Below, piece by piece: positions 1-11,017 of a DNA stretch of 64,000 nucleotides (positions are counted from its first letter, which is position 1; the number at the start of each line of letters is the position of its first letter). The translations under genes and the position numbers were made by a program. The DNA comes from Acanthosepion pharaonis (Eukaryota > Mollusca > Cephalopoda > Sepiida > Sepiidae). Below the pieces are notes generated by a model that was given only the letters and a program-made list of their open reading frames with translations, had not been told where the DNA came from and ran no database searches. The stretch spans positions 1,614,501 to 1,678,500 of the forward strand of contig CAHIKZ030000247.1 of the NCBI GenBank assembly GCA_903632075.3, written 5' to 3'.

Positions 1-1500
1 CGAAAATGTCTTTTTAAATCTCTTAATTTCTCACTCAGTCTGTAAAATTTAATAATTCATAAATTTTTTATTTAAGAAACCTTTCTTATTTAAAAAAAAT
101 ATACCTCAGTTTGAAACTTAGAAAATAATAATTGCTGGATGTTTTAGTTTAGAAAGCACATGATAAACTAACAATTGTGGGCGTGTCTTGTCAAAAAAGG
201 TTGTAAATAATTTGCTCACCGAAAGATAAAATGGCTGCATTCAAGAATAACAACTCTCATCTGGAACCACTTTCAAAGTATGGATGACCATCAACACAAT
301 AAATTTACAGCCAAAAACAAAATAAGATTCTCTGCCCTTTACAAAATTACTTAAGTTTGTCTATTATTTTTTTTTTCCTAAAATTCCCATTGAAATAGTT
401 ATTCTCCTTAATTTTCATTTAATTGAGCATTATTTGTAAACTTGTATTGTTTGTAGTTGTAGTCATCATTCCACATGTAAAAACTTCATTTTGTTAGTGC
501 TGTTCACAACACTAATAAAAAATAAAAAAAAAACGAAATCCTACATCTAATATCGCTAGTTGACTGTTCTTAGGCCTAATTTATTATTATTTTATCGAAA
601 AATGGAATATTAGCATCTTGTTAATATTTCTTGAAAAGCGGTGTAAATAAAAAGTTGATTTAAGTTCTAACTTGTTCTTCATAAATTTGGACGGATTATC
701 CCTCTGGATAATGTGTATTAAATTTGTAATAACTTGAATAACAATGATGATATCTTCTATAGCGTCTGATATCTTTTTTTCTTTAACTATACGATTCTAA
801 AGTTTTGTTTTGTTTTTTTTTTTTTTTTTTTTTTTTTCCATGTGTTATTTTCCTCCCCCGTTGATACTGTAGTTTTGTGTATTAGTGCAAAATATCATAA
901 TTGCTAACCAATTCAATTTGGTTGAAATCTAATTTTTTGGTAAACGATTTCCAAGTTTTACACGAATTTATGAATATAGAAAACACATTAAAAAAATAAG
1001 TTTTACAGTGTGAAAAGAAGTTATTGACAAACACATGAAGTGAAATTAAAGATGCCCACGTGATCAGTGTAACGAATTCCGAAGACAAGAGAAGCCTGAT
1101 TGTCTTTTTTAAATTGTTTACTTTGTTATTCAAGAATGATTTTTCTAATAAAGTGAATCTTTTTGATAAACCCTAAGTGACTTTAGTTTAGAATTTAAAT
1201 AAATATGCAATTTTTTCAATTTTTCTTTCTTGCTAAAATCGTTATTTCTTTACATTTTTTTTCCCTATTCATTTTTTTCCTTCAATCCTTGTTCTTCCAT
1301 CTTTCTCTTATAAAAATATTTTTATCAATTTCATTCTTTCTCATTCTTTTTTTTTATCCTATTCCCCCATCTTTCTTTTATTTTATCTAAAATATTTCTC
1401 ACATTCGGTTTATATTCAGTCCCTTTTTTTTTCTATAAATCTCTCACTTTCATCCTCCCTTTTTTTTTTTGTTTCTTTTTTTCTCTTTCATTTTATTCTG
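1..1500. other. AT-rich non-coding stretch
   Basis: No gene or recognisable mobile element was seen. The stretch has a T homopolymer at about 812-838 and pyrimidine-rich runs at 1200-1530. The open frames at 882-1133 and 1205-1390 are low-complexity Phe/Leu/Ile products of T-rich DNA and have no domain signal. Confidence 0.6.
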
Positions 1501-1537
1501 TTCTTCCGCCTCTTTCCTTTCTCTTCCTCCTCCTCCT

Positions 1538-1860
1538 TCAGCGGAAATAGTCACTATGTTGTAATTTTAAAGGAATGTGGTGATATTCAGATTCTAATAT
1601 TTTGTTACCCATTTCTGTGCACCCCTTTTCCCAGGAAAATCTGACATTTTTCATCAATTCACCCACTTTGTCATCTTTTACAGTTGTTTCTCTTTCTGGT
1701 TTCATCTTCATCTTACTTTGTTTTATATCTAACGGGATATCCTCCTTCCCCAAGTCTGCTACTGGTTGTGTTTTGCTGTTACTACACACACTTGTGAAGT
1801 TAACTCGCTGGTTAGAACAACTGCCTGTTTCACGAAGAGTGTGAGGTTCTACCCTTGTCG
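1538..1860 (-). CDS. candidate terminal coding exon, unknown protein
   Basis: On the minus strand an open frame runs to a TGA at 1538-1540. A possible acceptor lies just upstream (an AG after a T12 run and a short spacer), so an exon could begin at 1860. About 106 codons stay open, and base composition is higher in GC than the flanks. The product is hydrophilic and mixed in composition (many Lys, Glu, Ser, Thr), ending Ser-Asp-Tyr-Phe-Arg, with no membrane segment. The frame continues upstream to 1927, so the acceptor is only one possibility. Downstream on the same strand is purine-rich DNA with an AATAAA-like hexamer near 1495, which would suit a 3' UTR. I do not recognise the protein, and a chance ORF is a real alternative. 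Confidence 0.33.
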
Positions 1861-1929
1861 CTAATTTGGAAATGTCCATTACATTGAAAAAAAAAAAAGT
1901 ATCATAGCTAGTTTCAAATACATCCATGC

Positions 1930-3600
1930 TTTTGGGATTTAAATATTTTTTTACTGAATCAACTTAACTTTCATATGAACTTTTTAAAATGACAATTTTA
2001 CAAAACTACGAAAAGTTGCTTTTTACCATCTTTTAGTTTCTACTTTTTGTGTATTATTTCATTCAATTTAAAAAAAAAAAGATGACCAATATTTGTATAG
2101 TAATACAAACAAATATCAAATCAAGTAATAATAATTAACAGCACAGAGACCAAATTGTGATTATCTTTCTGATCAATGTCGTATTTTCTGAAACCATCGT
2201 ACTTAAACTTTTTTTTCAATGGTCTCTTTAATTAAACCATTTTAATTTTTTTTTTAATAGTGTTTGTTTTTTTTGGGGGGGGGGCATGTAATCTTTTTTT
2301 GTCTCTAAATCCAGTTCGTGACCAAACTTACTAGTACCTCTGCCACGTGACCGAGATAATTGCATATTTTTCACAGCAAAGCCACCGTGTTCAAATCGGA
2401 GTTAAAAGAAACCGGGGTAGGATTTTTTAAGTGTTGATTTCCAAGGTAGACAAATTCTCTCCATTTAGAAAAATGGCGTAACGCAGTCTTACTCCCCCTT
2501 TTTTTAACTCTTGGATCTAGTCGAGACCACCGATCTAGCTCCTGAATTGAATCCTTTTAAAAAAAGAAACAGGTTTTTTGGGGGCACCACTTTATGTTGT
2601 GTTGCTTTAATGAATTTTTTTTTGGGGGGGGGGGTAATCTCTTTTTGCAAGCAAAATACAGAAATGTTCCGACTCCCCACCCCCTTTTTTTTAATACCGT
2701 AACAAACTTTCAGGACGTAGAAGATCGTGGTTCTCAACGGATTCCTTTTCTTTAGTTTATTTATTTTATTATTTATTATTATTTATTTTTATTTATTCAG
2801 TTTATTTATTTTTAGTTTATTTTCTGTGAATTATCATGCTTTATTGAGAATAATCACGGGATTTTTCGTTGTTTTTTTTTCCACGGTTTGAATTTCAGTT
2901 TTCCTACATTTTTATTCATATTGTTTGTTATTCAAGCTCAAGCAAGACCTAGGGAGCCCAGTCTACTCTGCGAGGTTAAGAGGGGGGGGATGAATTCATG
3001 CCCTTTTCAAAGATTATTTGTGTGACTGAAAAGTGAAAACAGACTAAATTTGAACTTTTCTCAAACATTACATTTTCAGCGCCTATATTCCATTATTTGC
3101 ACGTCCCCAAATTTCTGGTTCATATAGAGAAAGTTAACCTTATTTTGGATTCAGGAGAAATCTAATTCACAGTTGAGTAACTTACCTTTTTCTTTCTTTC
3201 TTTTTTTTTTTTTTTTTTTTTTTTTAAACTTAATCTTCAGAAATAGGATGCATTTTTAATATGGAGTGTCAGTGGTGATTTTGAAGTAATGAATAAAAGA
3301 AAGGATACTAAACAATTTCAGACCGAGTAGGTCCTTCTTTTGTAACGGCTTTTTATGCTTATAAAATTGCTGAGATGCAGCAAGTGAACCCATCACGTAT
3401 TTACTTAGAAAAATGAAAATTGAAAACAATCTGTTTCAAAAAACAAAAAAAAACAGAAGTCCTTTTTAGAATTGTGACTCAAGCTTTTAAAATTGTTAGT
3501 CAGATTTTCTAAATATCAATCGTATGCTTGTGATAAGATTTCGAATACGGTAGGAGAAAAAAAAAGAATAATTTCTTTATACTGTGGATTCTGCTTCCTA
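1930..3600. other. AT-rich non-coding stretch
   Basis: Simple-sequence rich: G-runs at 2274-2284 and 2625-2634, a TTTA-type low-complexity tract at about 2752-2822, and a T homopolymer at about 3198-3225. The opposing ORFs at 2504-2737 are shadows of the same homopolymer-rich segment. No gene was recognised. Confidence 0.55.
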
Positions 3601-3611
3601 ACCTCATTTAG

Positions 3612-3756
3612 GACTGAATTTTGGTCCCTCCAAATGGTCATGGAATTGCATAAGGACAGAATCAAATGTTTGATTCTATGTTGTTTTCTTGGTTTCACTG
3701 TCTTAGTAGGATCTCTAGGATATATACACAGCTCCCCCCCACATTGCAGAGTGGGG
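3612..3756 (+). CDS. candidate exon encoding a signal-anchor N-terminus
   Basis: A pyrimidine-rich tract ending in TTTAG (3607-3611) could be a 3' splice site, and GTAAGC at 3757 a donor. Two in-frame ATGs lie at 3634 and 3640, giving 41 codons to a phase-0 end. The predicted start is a short charged tail (Glu, His, Lys, Asp, Arg, Lys) followed by about 20 hydrophobic residues rich in Cys, Leu, Phe and Val. That layout resembles a type II membrane or Golgi-enzyme anchor. Without splicing, the frame reads through a (CAC)n His run at 3768-3794 to a stop at 3970-3972. The family is not identified, and the call rests only on splice-like signals and the hydrophobic pattern. Confidence 0.3.
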
Positions 3757-3759
3757 GTA

Positions 3760-4680
3760 AGCCCCTACCACCACCACCACCACCACCACCACCAAAAGAG
3801 ACCCTTTACAAATTTGAGGCTTACAGACTTTATAAACGACATTTCTCCTTGGGACCTGTTAACTTCGGTTTCGTACCCAAAGCATAAGGCACATTTTGGC
3901 TATAGAAACAGTTTCCCTGATGGAAAAGGGGACACAAGTTCGATTCCTGTTGGAGGGCCGCACAGTTTTTAGTAGGACTTCTCAATCTAGGTCACCTGTT
4001 AATTTTACTGTTTAAGAAAATAAAACCTGTACATGCGGGTTATCTGTCGCCACTATTAAAATTTATTTTCCAACTTTTTCACAAATACAGATGTGTGTTA
4101 AAAAAAAGTACTACGCCAAAGAATCATTTATTTTATAGCAGCCTGAAAAAAAAAAAAGAACAATTAAAAACGTTCTAACTTTACATCACCAATACATAAA
4201 TTAAAAAAAAAATCTTTTTAATTTAAAAGGTGGCGACGGAACCTACAAAAAAAAAACGCATTTTAAAAAGTGGTGACAAATAAACCGCAAACAAGTACCT
4301 TGCAAAAATTGGGAATAGCAACTCAAATACAGTAACGTTGAAGAAATAATGTCTAATAAAAAATCCATTCTATATAATTTAATTTGATATTGGAACAAAG
4401 TGCAGATTGAACACCTGGAAAACGAAGTTCCGAATAACTTCCCAATGAAAAGAGCAACATAATTTTCAGAGTGATGACTCATTATTGTGAAGTAAAATGA
4501 TTTTTACCTTATTTCATTCCTTTGTAAAATTCATCAGTCCCCGAGCTAAACATTCACATTAACGAAAATGTACCCAGGAGCTGATCTAATTTTCTTCATA
4601 TATTTGTTTTATCAAGAATTAGCTAAAAATATGTATGGTATTTTTCAAAACTAAAAGTAAAACCTATTTTTGAAAAATGA

Positions 4681-4717
<37 letters not shown>

Positions 4718-5510
4718 AAAAGTTTACTGAATGTAATTTTTATCTTGTCTCTCCGTCCTGTCAAAAATTATGGCGTTGTTTTGCACTCTTTCACGGAGTC
4801 TCTTTTGTTTTCACATTTGACTTTATAAACATTTTTCGAACAGTTCGCGATCGTCATAACAAGACACTGACATTCGCAACATAAAAACTTTAAAAACATT
4901 ACTAACAAAATATATAAAAAATAATACTCTTTCCCCACCCGCTTTCTTTTCTGCCCTTTTAGTTTTTAGGCATGTTTTGAACTTGGTTGAACATCTCTAT
5001 TCAATTGAATCATAGTGTTGAGACAAAATTCAAACCTGCCTTTTCTTCTCTTTCATTGAGAGAAAAAGAAACAAAAAAACGCTTTGATCTTTTAGCTCCA
5101 AATATATAAACGAATTTAAAGGGGAAGGTGTACTGAATCAGGGAGATAGACAAGAAGCAGGTCGTTCCTGTTTTTAAATCTTTTTTTTCTTTGTACTGTA
5201 TTAAATATAGATAAAAAGTTTCAAAGTTAATGAATGAATGAATTCAAATGCTTTTTAATACAATAACTATTTTTTTTTCTGTATGTTTTTATTCATTGAG
5301 TTCATGGGGTACACGTTTCCCCAATGTGTTGCAGATGTATACTTTTCACTTGTACTATTATGCAAGTTAGCAAGTATCTGACACATTTGAAGCCGATTTA
5401 AATTCAACACGGTCCTCAGTTTGTTAGCAACAATACTTACTAGCTGTCCATTACAAGATTCTTCATGTGTAACTAGTTTAATCATAAACCTACTTATTGA
5501 GAACTAGCTA
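3760..5510. other. non-coding stretch with repeat scraps
   Basis: Contains (CAC)n at 3768-3794, a box-B-like scrap of a tRNA-derived repeat near 3931-3950 and a phrase near 3972-3991 shared with about 27971-27992. An imperfect inverted/direct repeat with GTGGCGAC-like cores lies near 4046-4280. A T homopolymer runs about 4684-4712. No gene was seen. Confidence 0.5.
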
Positions 5511-5515
5511 GAGAT

Positions 5516-5605
5516 CATTGATTCTCAACGTGGGCCCTTAGACCAACAAGTTGGTTTGAGATTTTTTAATATAGGCCTGGAGTTGGCCCAAGGAAGATAG
5601 GTGGG

Positions 5606-5671
<66 letters not shown>

Positions 5672-5963
5672 TTCAAAGGCAAGTAATTCAGGAATTATTT
5701 CTATATAATTTTCAAATAGATATGAAATATTTTTGTGGTGTTAGTTAGAAAGACTTCATGTTCATTTAATTTATCTTTCATTTGAGACCAGCATTTACAC
5801 TATAGGATTAACAAAAATGTTATTTTAGTTTTTGAAAGCGTTACTTTATTTGTATTATATCGGTATTTATCCTTTTACAAGGAATTTCTGTTTGCTGATA
5901 TGATCTTGAATTTTCTTTTGGTACCAAAATGGACCACAAGGAAGAAAATGTTAAGAAACACTG
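5516..5963. mobile_element. hAT-like non-autonomous element (MITE)
   Basis: The left end begins CATTGATTCTCAAC and the right end, read inward on minus, is CAGTGTTTCTTAAC. These are imperfect terminal inverted repeats of the CAG-TTCTCAAC type known from hAT elements. The right flank, GTCTAGAT, fits the 8-bp nTCTAGAn target preference reported for many hATs. The left flank, CTAGAGAT, is a degraded partner (5 of 8 match). There is no transposase frame inside; the body carries a (TC)n array. It is probably an old deletion derivative mobilised in trans. Confidence 0.55.
5610..5669. repeat. (TC)30 microsatellite
   Basis: Uninterrupted TC dinucleotides inside the hAT-like element. Confidence 0.95.
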
Positions 5964-6075
5964 GTCTAGATCTTTACTAAAAAAATATCCAAAAAACTGT
6001 CTTTTAGGGCTGCTTTTGCTCAGTTTAAATTCATCCAATAGATAAACATTCACAACCAACTTTTAGGTTACTGTA

Positions 6076-6175
6076 TTGATTTCACTCATTACTATTATAG
6101 ATAAACACTTCTTATCTGTTAGTAAATGTGTTAGTTTCATGCAACTGAAAATGCTTAAATATTGGTGCTATTCAA
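6076..6175 (+). repeat. dispersed direct repeat M, copy 1
   Basis: About 100 bp beginning TTGATTTCACTCATTACTA, clearly similar to 7136-7235 in the same orientation. Both include a 'TAGTTTCATGcaACTgAAAAT'-like segment. The function is unknown; it may be the tail of a longer retroposon. Confidence 0.55.
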
Positions 6176-6396
6176 AAGGTTTATCTTTGAAAGCTGTTGA
6201 AGAAAAAAAGATAGAATGTATCTCTGCACCTCCTCACATGTATATTGTACTTTGATTCCACACCTCTGCATCATTTTTTTTTCTTCAAAATGCAGTGTCA
6301 GTAGAGATATAAAAGTCAATTTATGCATTGAAATTTAAAATAAATGTCATAGTTTATCATCAATGCTTTCCAACCATCGTTTATAGGATGCATCTT

Positions 6397-6651
6397 TGAT
6401 GTAATGGAATAACCTGTCACTTACCTATAAGTATCTGTAAGTCAACAGTCTAGCTGGGAATCTGTTGAGTACAACTCAGACTTACGCGAGAACTACCGAC
6501 CTTCCAATAATAGCACTTGCTACTGAATTGACTTGCAATAACCTTGTGCATTACTGTTATTCTTATTGTATTGGTTTTTACAATAAACCTTTACTTATTT
6601 TATCTACCATGTTTTTTCAAGTATATATTCCTATTAGCATGGAATATAACA
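6397..6651 (+). mobile_element. solo LTR (short variant)
   Basis: A 255-bp unit starting TGATGTAATGG and ending ATATAACA, flanked on both sides by ATCTT (6392-6396 and 6652-6656). This is a perfect 5-bp target-site duplication as made by retroviral-type integrases. A polyadenylation-like AATAAA lies at about 6582. The sequence aligns with the 524-bp LTR at 21037-21560 but lacks two internal blocks. No gag/pol follows, so it is a solo LTR left by LTR-LTR recombination. The short frame 6465-6701 crosses its border and is not a gene. Confidence 0.8.
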
Positions 6652-6799
6652 ATCTTCAAGCAACTCGTTTTTACTTGACACCCTCTCCAACCTGTTTTTA
6701 AGTATTAGATTCAACTTTAACAAATTCCATAAACATTCTATAGGTCAATTCTCTTGTTTCTGTTTCAAGTTTATATTCATACAATAGATAAGTCAATTT

Positions 6800-7135
6800 T
6801 TGGTTTGGTTTGTTTGTTTAATGGCACATGAATTCCTTATGGGTCATTTAATGCTGAAATTTTATTTTCTTGTGAGCTTTGGTAATTTTCTTTTCAGCCT
6901 CCACTAATATATTGCTGGTAATTTTTTGTTTTGTATTTTTTTTAACCTAGTTTGGGAGGTTCATTATTTGCCCCTAGAGGGGACCCTAACTGGTTCTACA
7001 ACCCTGGATCAGGGTGGACCTGGGAACAACAGCAATTAAATTGTGATTCCATGCTCCTCAATACCTCACAATCAGAGGCCTTGCTGTCAAATGCAGTTTA
7101 TCTTCATACCCAGGATGATCAACTTTTGGGCTGTT
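6800..7135 (+). repeat. family B retroposon copy
   Basis: Shares order and sequence with copies at 18540-18890, 39425-40070 and 56714-57034: a GTTTGGTTTG start, a 'TTTAATGCTGAAATTT' block, 'ATTGCTGGTAATTTT' units, then the conserved core (gggaccctaac...ggacctgggaacaacag) and a tail 'catacccagga'. The 83-codon frame 6952-7203 arises from this core and is not a gene. Confidence 0.8.
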
Positions 7136-7235
7136 ATTTTGACTTCACTCATTACTACTATAAGTTTACTCTTCTGAAATTTATGCTAGTAAATGATGTA
7201 TAAGTTTCATGTGACTAAAAATACTTATAGTTTCT
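7136..7235 (+). repeat. dispersed direct repeat M, copy 2
   Basis: Second copy of the repeat at 6076-6175, immediately after the family B copy. Confidence 0.5.
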
Positions 7236-7239
7236 ATTA

Positions 7240-8635
7240 AAAAACATTGGAAGCTCTTTGAAAACTTTGGTAACTCCCTGGTATAACAATGTTACTAAAC
7301 ATTTTTTTTGTGGAAGAACTTGATATAAAATTTATGATTAGCATTCATCTTAGTTGAAAACTATATAACATAAAAACCATATTAGCATTTACTTATTGTA
7401 TATCATAGATATTCATGTAACATTCAATAAAACAGATAACCTGTTTGCATTTTAAACTTCAGTGTTCCATTTTCTTTGTTTTTCTTTCTTTCTTTGACTG
7501 CTTTTATTTTGCTTTGCCGCTATCCATTAAGTTTATTTTCTTGAAGATAGAACTAATCGGCACCTCTTCATTCCAGCAAGAATGTGCTCAAAAGTTCATG
7601 TACAACACGTTTCTCTTGCACTCATCAAACACTAGAATTTGTTTTCAAATCCCTTTTTGGTTTAACCAAAAAATTTTCAGCATCCATTTGTATTGGTTCA
7701 CTGTCAGCCAGAATAAAGATTTCTGAAATTGTATTCCAAAATGCAAAATTAGCATCCTGATTTGTAAAGTCATATGTCAACTTATTTTTTATAGGGGAAG
7801 TAAGTGAATTGACTCTAAAGTGGGTGATCAATTTACAATGGATGTATAATGTAAAATTGGACCCTTACTTTGTGTCCCTCTTTGTCACACCTAATGTCCA
7901 ATTTACAATGTCGTTATCTCCTAAACATTGTAAATCAATCATCCAATTCTCTTGCTTTTTCTTCTATAAAACATTTCTGGAATAAACAAAGCTAATTTCA
8001 GGGAAATCTGTTCAAAATGCTTTTCATATTTTTTTAATTTGTATGCTTAACCAAATCTTGATTGATTTATTTTCTCTACAACTTTCCTTCCTATACTTTG
8101 TAGCATTAATGTTTCTCTTTTCTGCCATTTCAATCTTAAATGTTACAAAAACTGGCTAAACATTGTAATTTACAGGTTTTCTCCAAATTAAATGTTTTGA
8201 AATAACCTATACAAAAGTCAATTTACAAAATCTATATTTCTTACCTTTTTGCAAATATTTTTATTAATAAAAACAGTAGGCAAACTTGTTTTCATTTAAA
8301 CAGTTTGATAAGTTTTACCAGTTGAGGAATGTTGAATTGTCAATCTCTCACAGTATTATTCAAGGAATTACAAGAGTTGCTTGATAATGTTCATCCTATA
8401 TCTAAGTACTAAGTAATAGGGTGCCATATAGTACTACATGATACTAGTAGACTTGGTAAACTATTTTCTATGGTTTATGACTAACAAAAGAATACTGTTG
8501 GGAAAATTGGGTTACTGCCTTTTCCAAGGACATTAGTGTGAAATTGAAGTCTTGACTATAATTGAAACTTAGTTCAATATTTTTGCTTTCCAAGTTAGTA
8601 ATTATCAAGGATATTTTGGTAGTGTATGGGTTTTG
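7240..8635. other. AT-rich non-coding stretch
   Basis: No gene recognised. Recurring ATTTACAATG-type words and their complements occur at 7828-8170, perhaps a decayed local repeat. The frames at 7445-7726 and 7625-7831 overlap on opposite strands and show no domain. Confidence 0.5.
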
Positions 8636-8639
8636 GTAC

Positions 8640-8785
8640 AGAAAGTGGAATTGGCAAACGGCATTTAAATTCCAGGCTAGTATGTTCTTTGGAAAAGCAT
8701 TTATTTGTCTCTCCCCTCCCCAGATATGGACTAAATAGCAGACTAATCTCTCTTAGCTTTGGCTAGCAACCAGCCTAAGAAAAGG
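8640..8785 (+). repeat. SINE family A fragment
   Basis: Matches the SINE A body: a box-B-like 'ttTAAATTCCaggc', 'tTGGAAAAGcat', 'ctaaatagcagact', 'ttggctagcaaccag'. Diverged and lacking a clear box A. Confidence 0.6.
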
Positions 8786-8924
8786 TTTTTCTTTTTTTTT
8801 TTTTCTTTTAATTTTAAAAGTACACAATAGATTTTTTTTTTTTTAACCTTACTCTCTGTGACCTAGATTCATGTGTAATATCATTTTTCTGTAGAAAAGC
8901 ATTTTCTTTTATATAATTTATGTG

Positions 8925-8954
<30 letters not shown>

Positions 8955-8960
<6 letters not shown>

Positions 8961-9360
8961 ATTTACATTGTTCAGACTGTTATCCTCATCTTTGTTGCCA
9001 TATTCACGACATTTTGGCCATTGATTGCTCTGGCCTTCAGGCAAGTGGAATTTTGAACTGAACCCTTTATTTCATCCACCAGGGTAGATTGTTCTAGTTC
9101 CACGTGCTATGCCTCTTCCAGATATCTCAGTTATTTCCCTTTAACACAACTCTCCAAGTTTTTGTTCATCACTGTAGGAGCCAGGTATTGAACTCACAAC
9201 TCTTTAGGTCAAGTCGCTCGATACAGCCAACACTTTTATCCACTGGGCCATGTGTCCATGGAGACATCTGAAAGATGTACATCTGGTGCATACAACAGTT
9301 GAAACATGAATATGGCAACAAAGATGAGGACAACAGTCGAAACAATGTTTTCATTTACAT
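8955..9360. repeat. fold-back repeat H, copy 1
   Basis: The left arm (about 8957-9085: ACTATTTACATTG...CCTCATCTTTGTTGCC) is repeated in inverse at about 9280-9360. Copy 2 with longer arms lies at 35700-36058. A tRNA-like SINE head sits between the arms. Preceded by a T homopolymer at about 8928-8955. Confidence 0.65.
9176..9261 (-). repeat. tRNA-derived SINE head
   Basis: Reverse-strand sequence has a box A (TGGCCCAGTGGATAA) and, about 45 bases on, a box B (GAGTTCAATACC). This is the internal RNA polymerase III promoter layout of tRNAs. There is no good cloverleaf or anticodon stem, so it is a retroposon head or tRNA pseudogene rather than a functional tRNA. Confidence 0.65.
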
Positions 9361-9818
9361 AAAAGTTTTGTAAAATAATTGATTTCCTGTCTCATAATTC
9401 AATAAACTTTTTAAAATATAATGAAGGTGTTAATTCAGTTTATTTTCAAAGAAATGTCACCCCAAACACAATTTCCAAAATTGGATGCAAGTATAGTAGT
9501 ATTATCACTTCCTGGGACCTTCTAGAACTTGTTTTTGTTTATTTGTAAGTTAGTATGTTATGCTATAGGTATAAAATGTTAAATGAGTTTAAAAAAATGC
9601 ATGAATTAGATCATTAGAAAATTTAAAAATAAAGCTTTTAAAAAAAAATTTTTTTTTTTTTTTTTTTAACTCTTATTGTGTGTATAATTTTCGGTTTGGT
9701 GACTTTTTCAAGAACTAAAACAATGCCTTTTTTCACTACTTTTGAACAAACATTCATCAATTTGACACCGGAACATAGGATTACTAAAAAAAATGTCATA
9801 ACCCTAGAGTTCATATTC

Positions 9819-9822
<4 letters not shown>

Positions 9823-9879
<57 letters not shown>
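9823..9879. repeat. (CA)n(TA)n microsatellite
   Basis: About 23 CA units followed by about 5 TA units. Confidence 0.95.
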
Positions 9880-9884
9880 ATGCA

Positions 9885-10290
9885 GTTGCAATCCTCTTGT
9901 TACTCTATTGCTATTTCCATGGCAAATGTTCAGATGAGCACTCCATTCTTTAGTTCTAGCAGTTCAGGCCTTTCTATCTAGGGCACACCATGCTACATCT
10001 ATGGAGGTGAATCACCCTTAATTCTTCCATCTTTTAAATGTAGGAAGAATTCCTAAAGAATTACTACCTATTTCTAGAACCAATTCCTGCATGAATGCTT
10101 CCCTGAATGCTACAGTCTTAACCTCTTCAAGTCAAGGGTCAATCATTATCTATCCTCCATATCCTCATAATCTTCCTACCACCACCTCTTCCATTCATAT
10201 TGTACACCTTATTCATCATAATCATTTTAACAGTAACCCTCTCCTTTGAATGGCTTTTGAGTCTTGTATTAGATAAACTTAAGCATAAAG
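9885..10290 (+). mobile_element. retroposon 3' end, family E
   Basis: Shares a start (CTATTGCTATTTCCATGG, then CAGATGA) and a terminal block (GTAACCCTC...TTGAGTCTTGTAT) with 61900-62215. The terminal block also recurs at 21589-21640 and 34520-34580. One common 3' end with variable length is typical of 5'-truncated LINE or LINE-dependent insertions. No conserved protein domain is visible. Confidence 0.6.
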
Positions 10291-10349
10291 TGTGTATGTT
10301 TTTAGGGTCAGTAGACAGTTGGTAGAATTATAAACTTAGAATTTTTATT

Positions 10350-10490
10350 GTTGATTATACTTTTTGAATGCTTTTCTTGCATCAAGAATATGTAGATGAA
10401 GAAATATTAAAAAAATCTCTTTCCCAATACTCTTCATTTCATTGTTGATGCAAGAAAAGCATACAACATCTATAAAAAGTACCAAAAAAA
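10350..10490. repeat. imperfect hairpin (fold-back)
   Basis: ATGCTTTTCTTGCATCAA near 10370 is repeated in inverse near 10445-10465, with looser pairing outward. Arms are about 55 bases and the loop about 30. Immediately left of a Tc1-type remnant. Confidence 0.55.
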
Positions 10491-10498
10491 ATACTGAT

Positions 10499-10787
10499 TT
10501 ATACACTACAGTTCAAAGGTTTGAGGTGACCCCTGACTAAAATTTTACTTTGACCTCAAAAGTAGTTGTTTTGTACTTTCAATGAGAGAAGATCAATATA
10601 CATTTTTTTTTTTTTTTTTAAGTAACCTGATTTATTTTTTTTATTTTATTTTTTTATTAGAAATTACATTATTACATTATGACAAAGAGAAAAAGCATTT
10701 TATGATTAAATTTTGCTCTCATCAAAATATCCTCCTTTAGCCTTGATTACTGCAGCACAAATTTTTAGCATTTGTTGAAAAAGTTTC

Positions 10788-10824
<37 letters not shown>

Positions 10825-10890
10825 CTCCTGTCAAGTTCATCTGATGGCAATTCTAGAGGAGACTTCAAACTTTTGAAATGTACCTGTATA
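10499..10890 (-). mobile_element. internally deleted Tc1-like element
   Basis: Ends are inverted: TACACTACAGTTCAAAGG at the left and, on minus from the right, TACAGGTACATTTCAAAAG, both flanked by TA as expected for Tc1/mariner insertion. The interior keeps only the transposase C-terminus and a 3' UTR. Related, in opposite orientation, to 50370-51075. Confidence 0.7.
10706..10789 (-). pseudogene. Tc1-like transposase, C-terminal remnant
   Basis: Twenty-seven codons ending in a TAA read ...AAVIKAKGGYFDESKI, the typical end of Tc1-family transposases (Ala-Val-Ile-x-Ala-Lys-Gly-Gly). The catalytic DDE domain is absent; a T homopolymer interrupts upstream sequence at about 10792-10820. The same end is encoded at 50504-50587. 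Confidence 0.75.
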
Positions 10891-11017
10891 TAATGTGTGT
10901 GATATGTGACACTTCTATATCACCAGAAGAGTCCACTACATAGGGATGGCAGCCAAATCTGTTTTGATCTCTTCTGATGACATAGTAAAAATAGAATTCT
11001 GTTATTTTTAGTTCACT

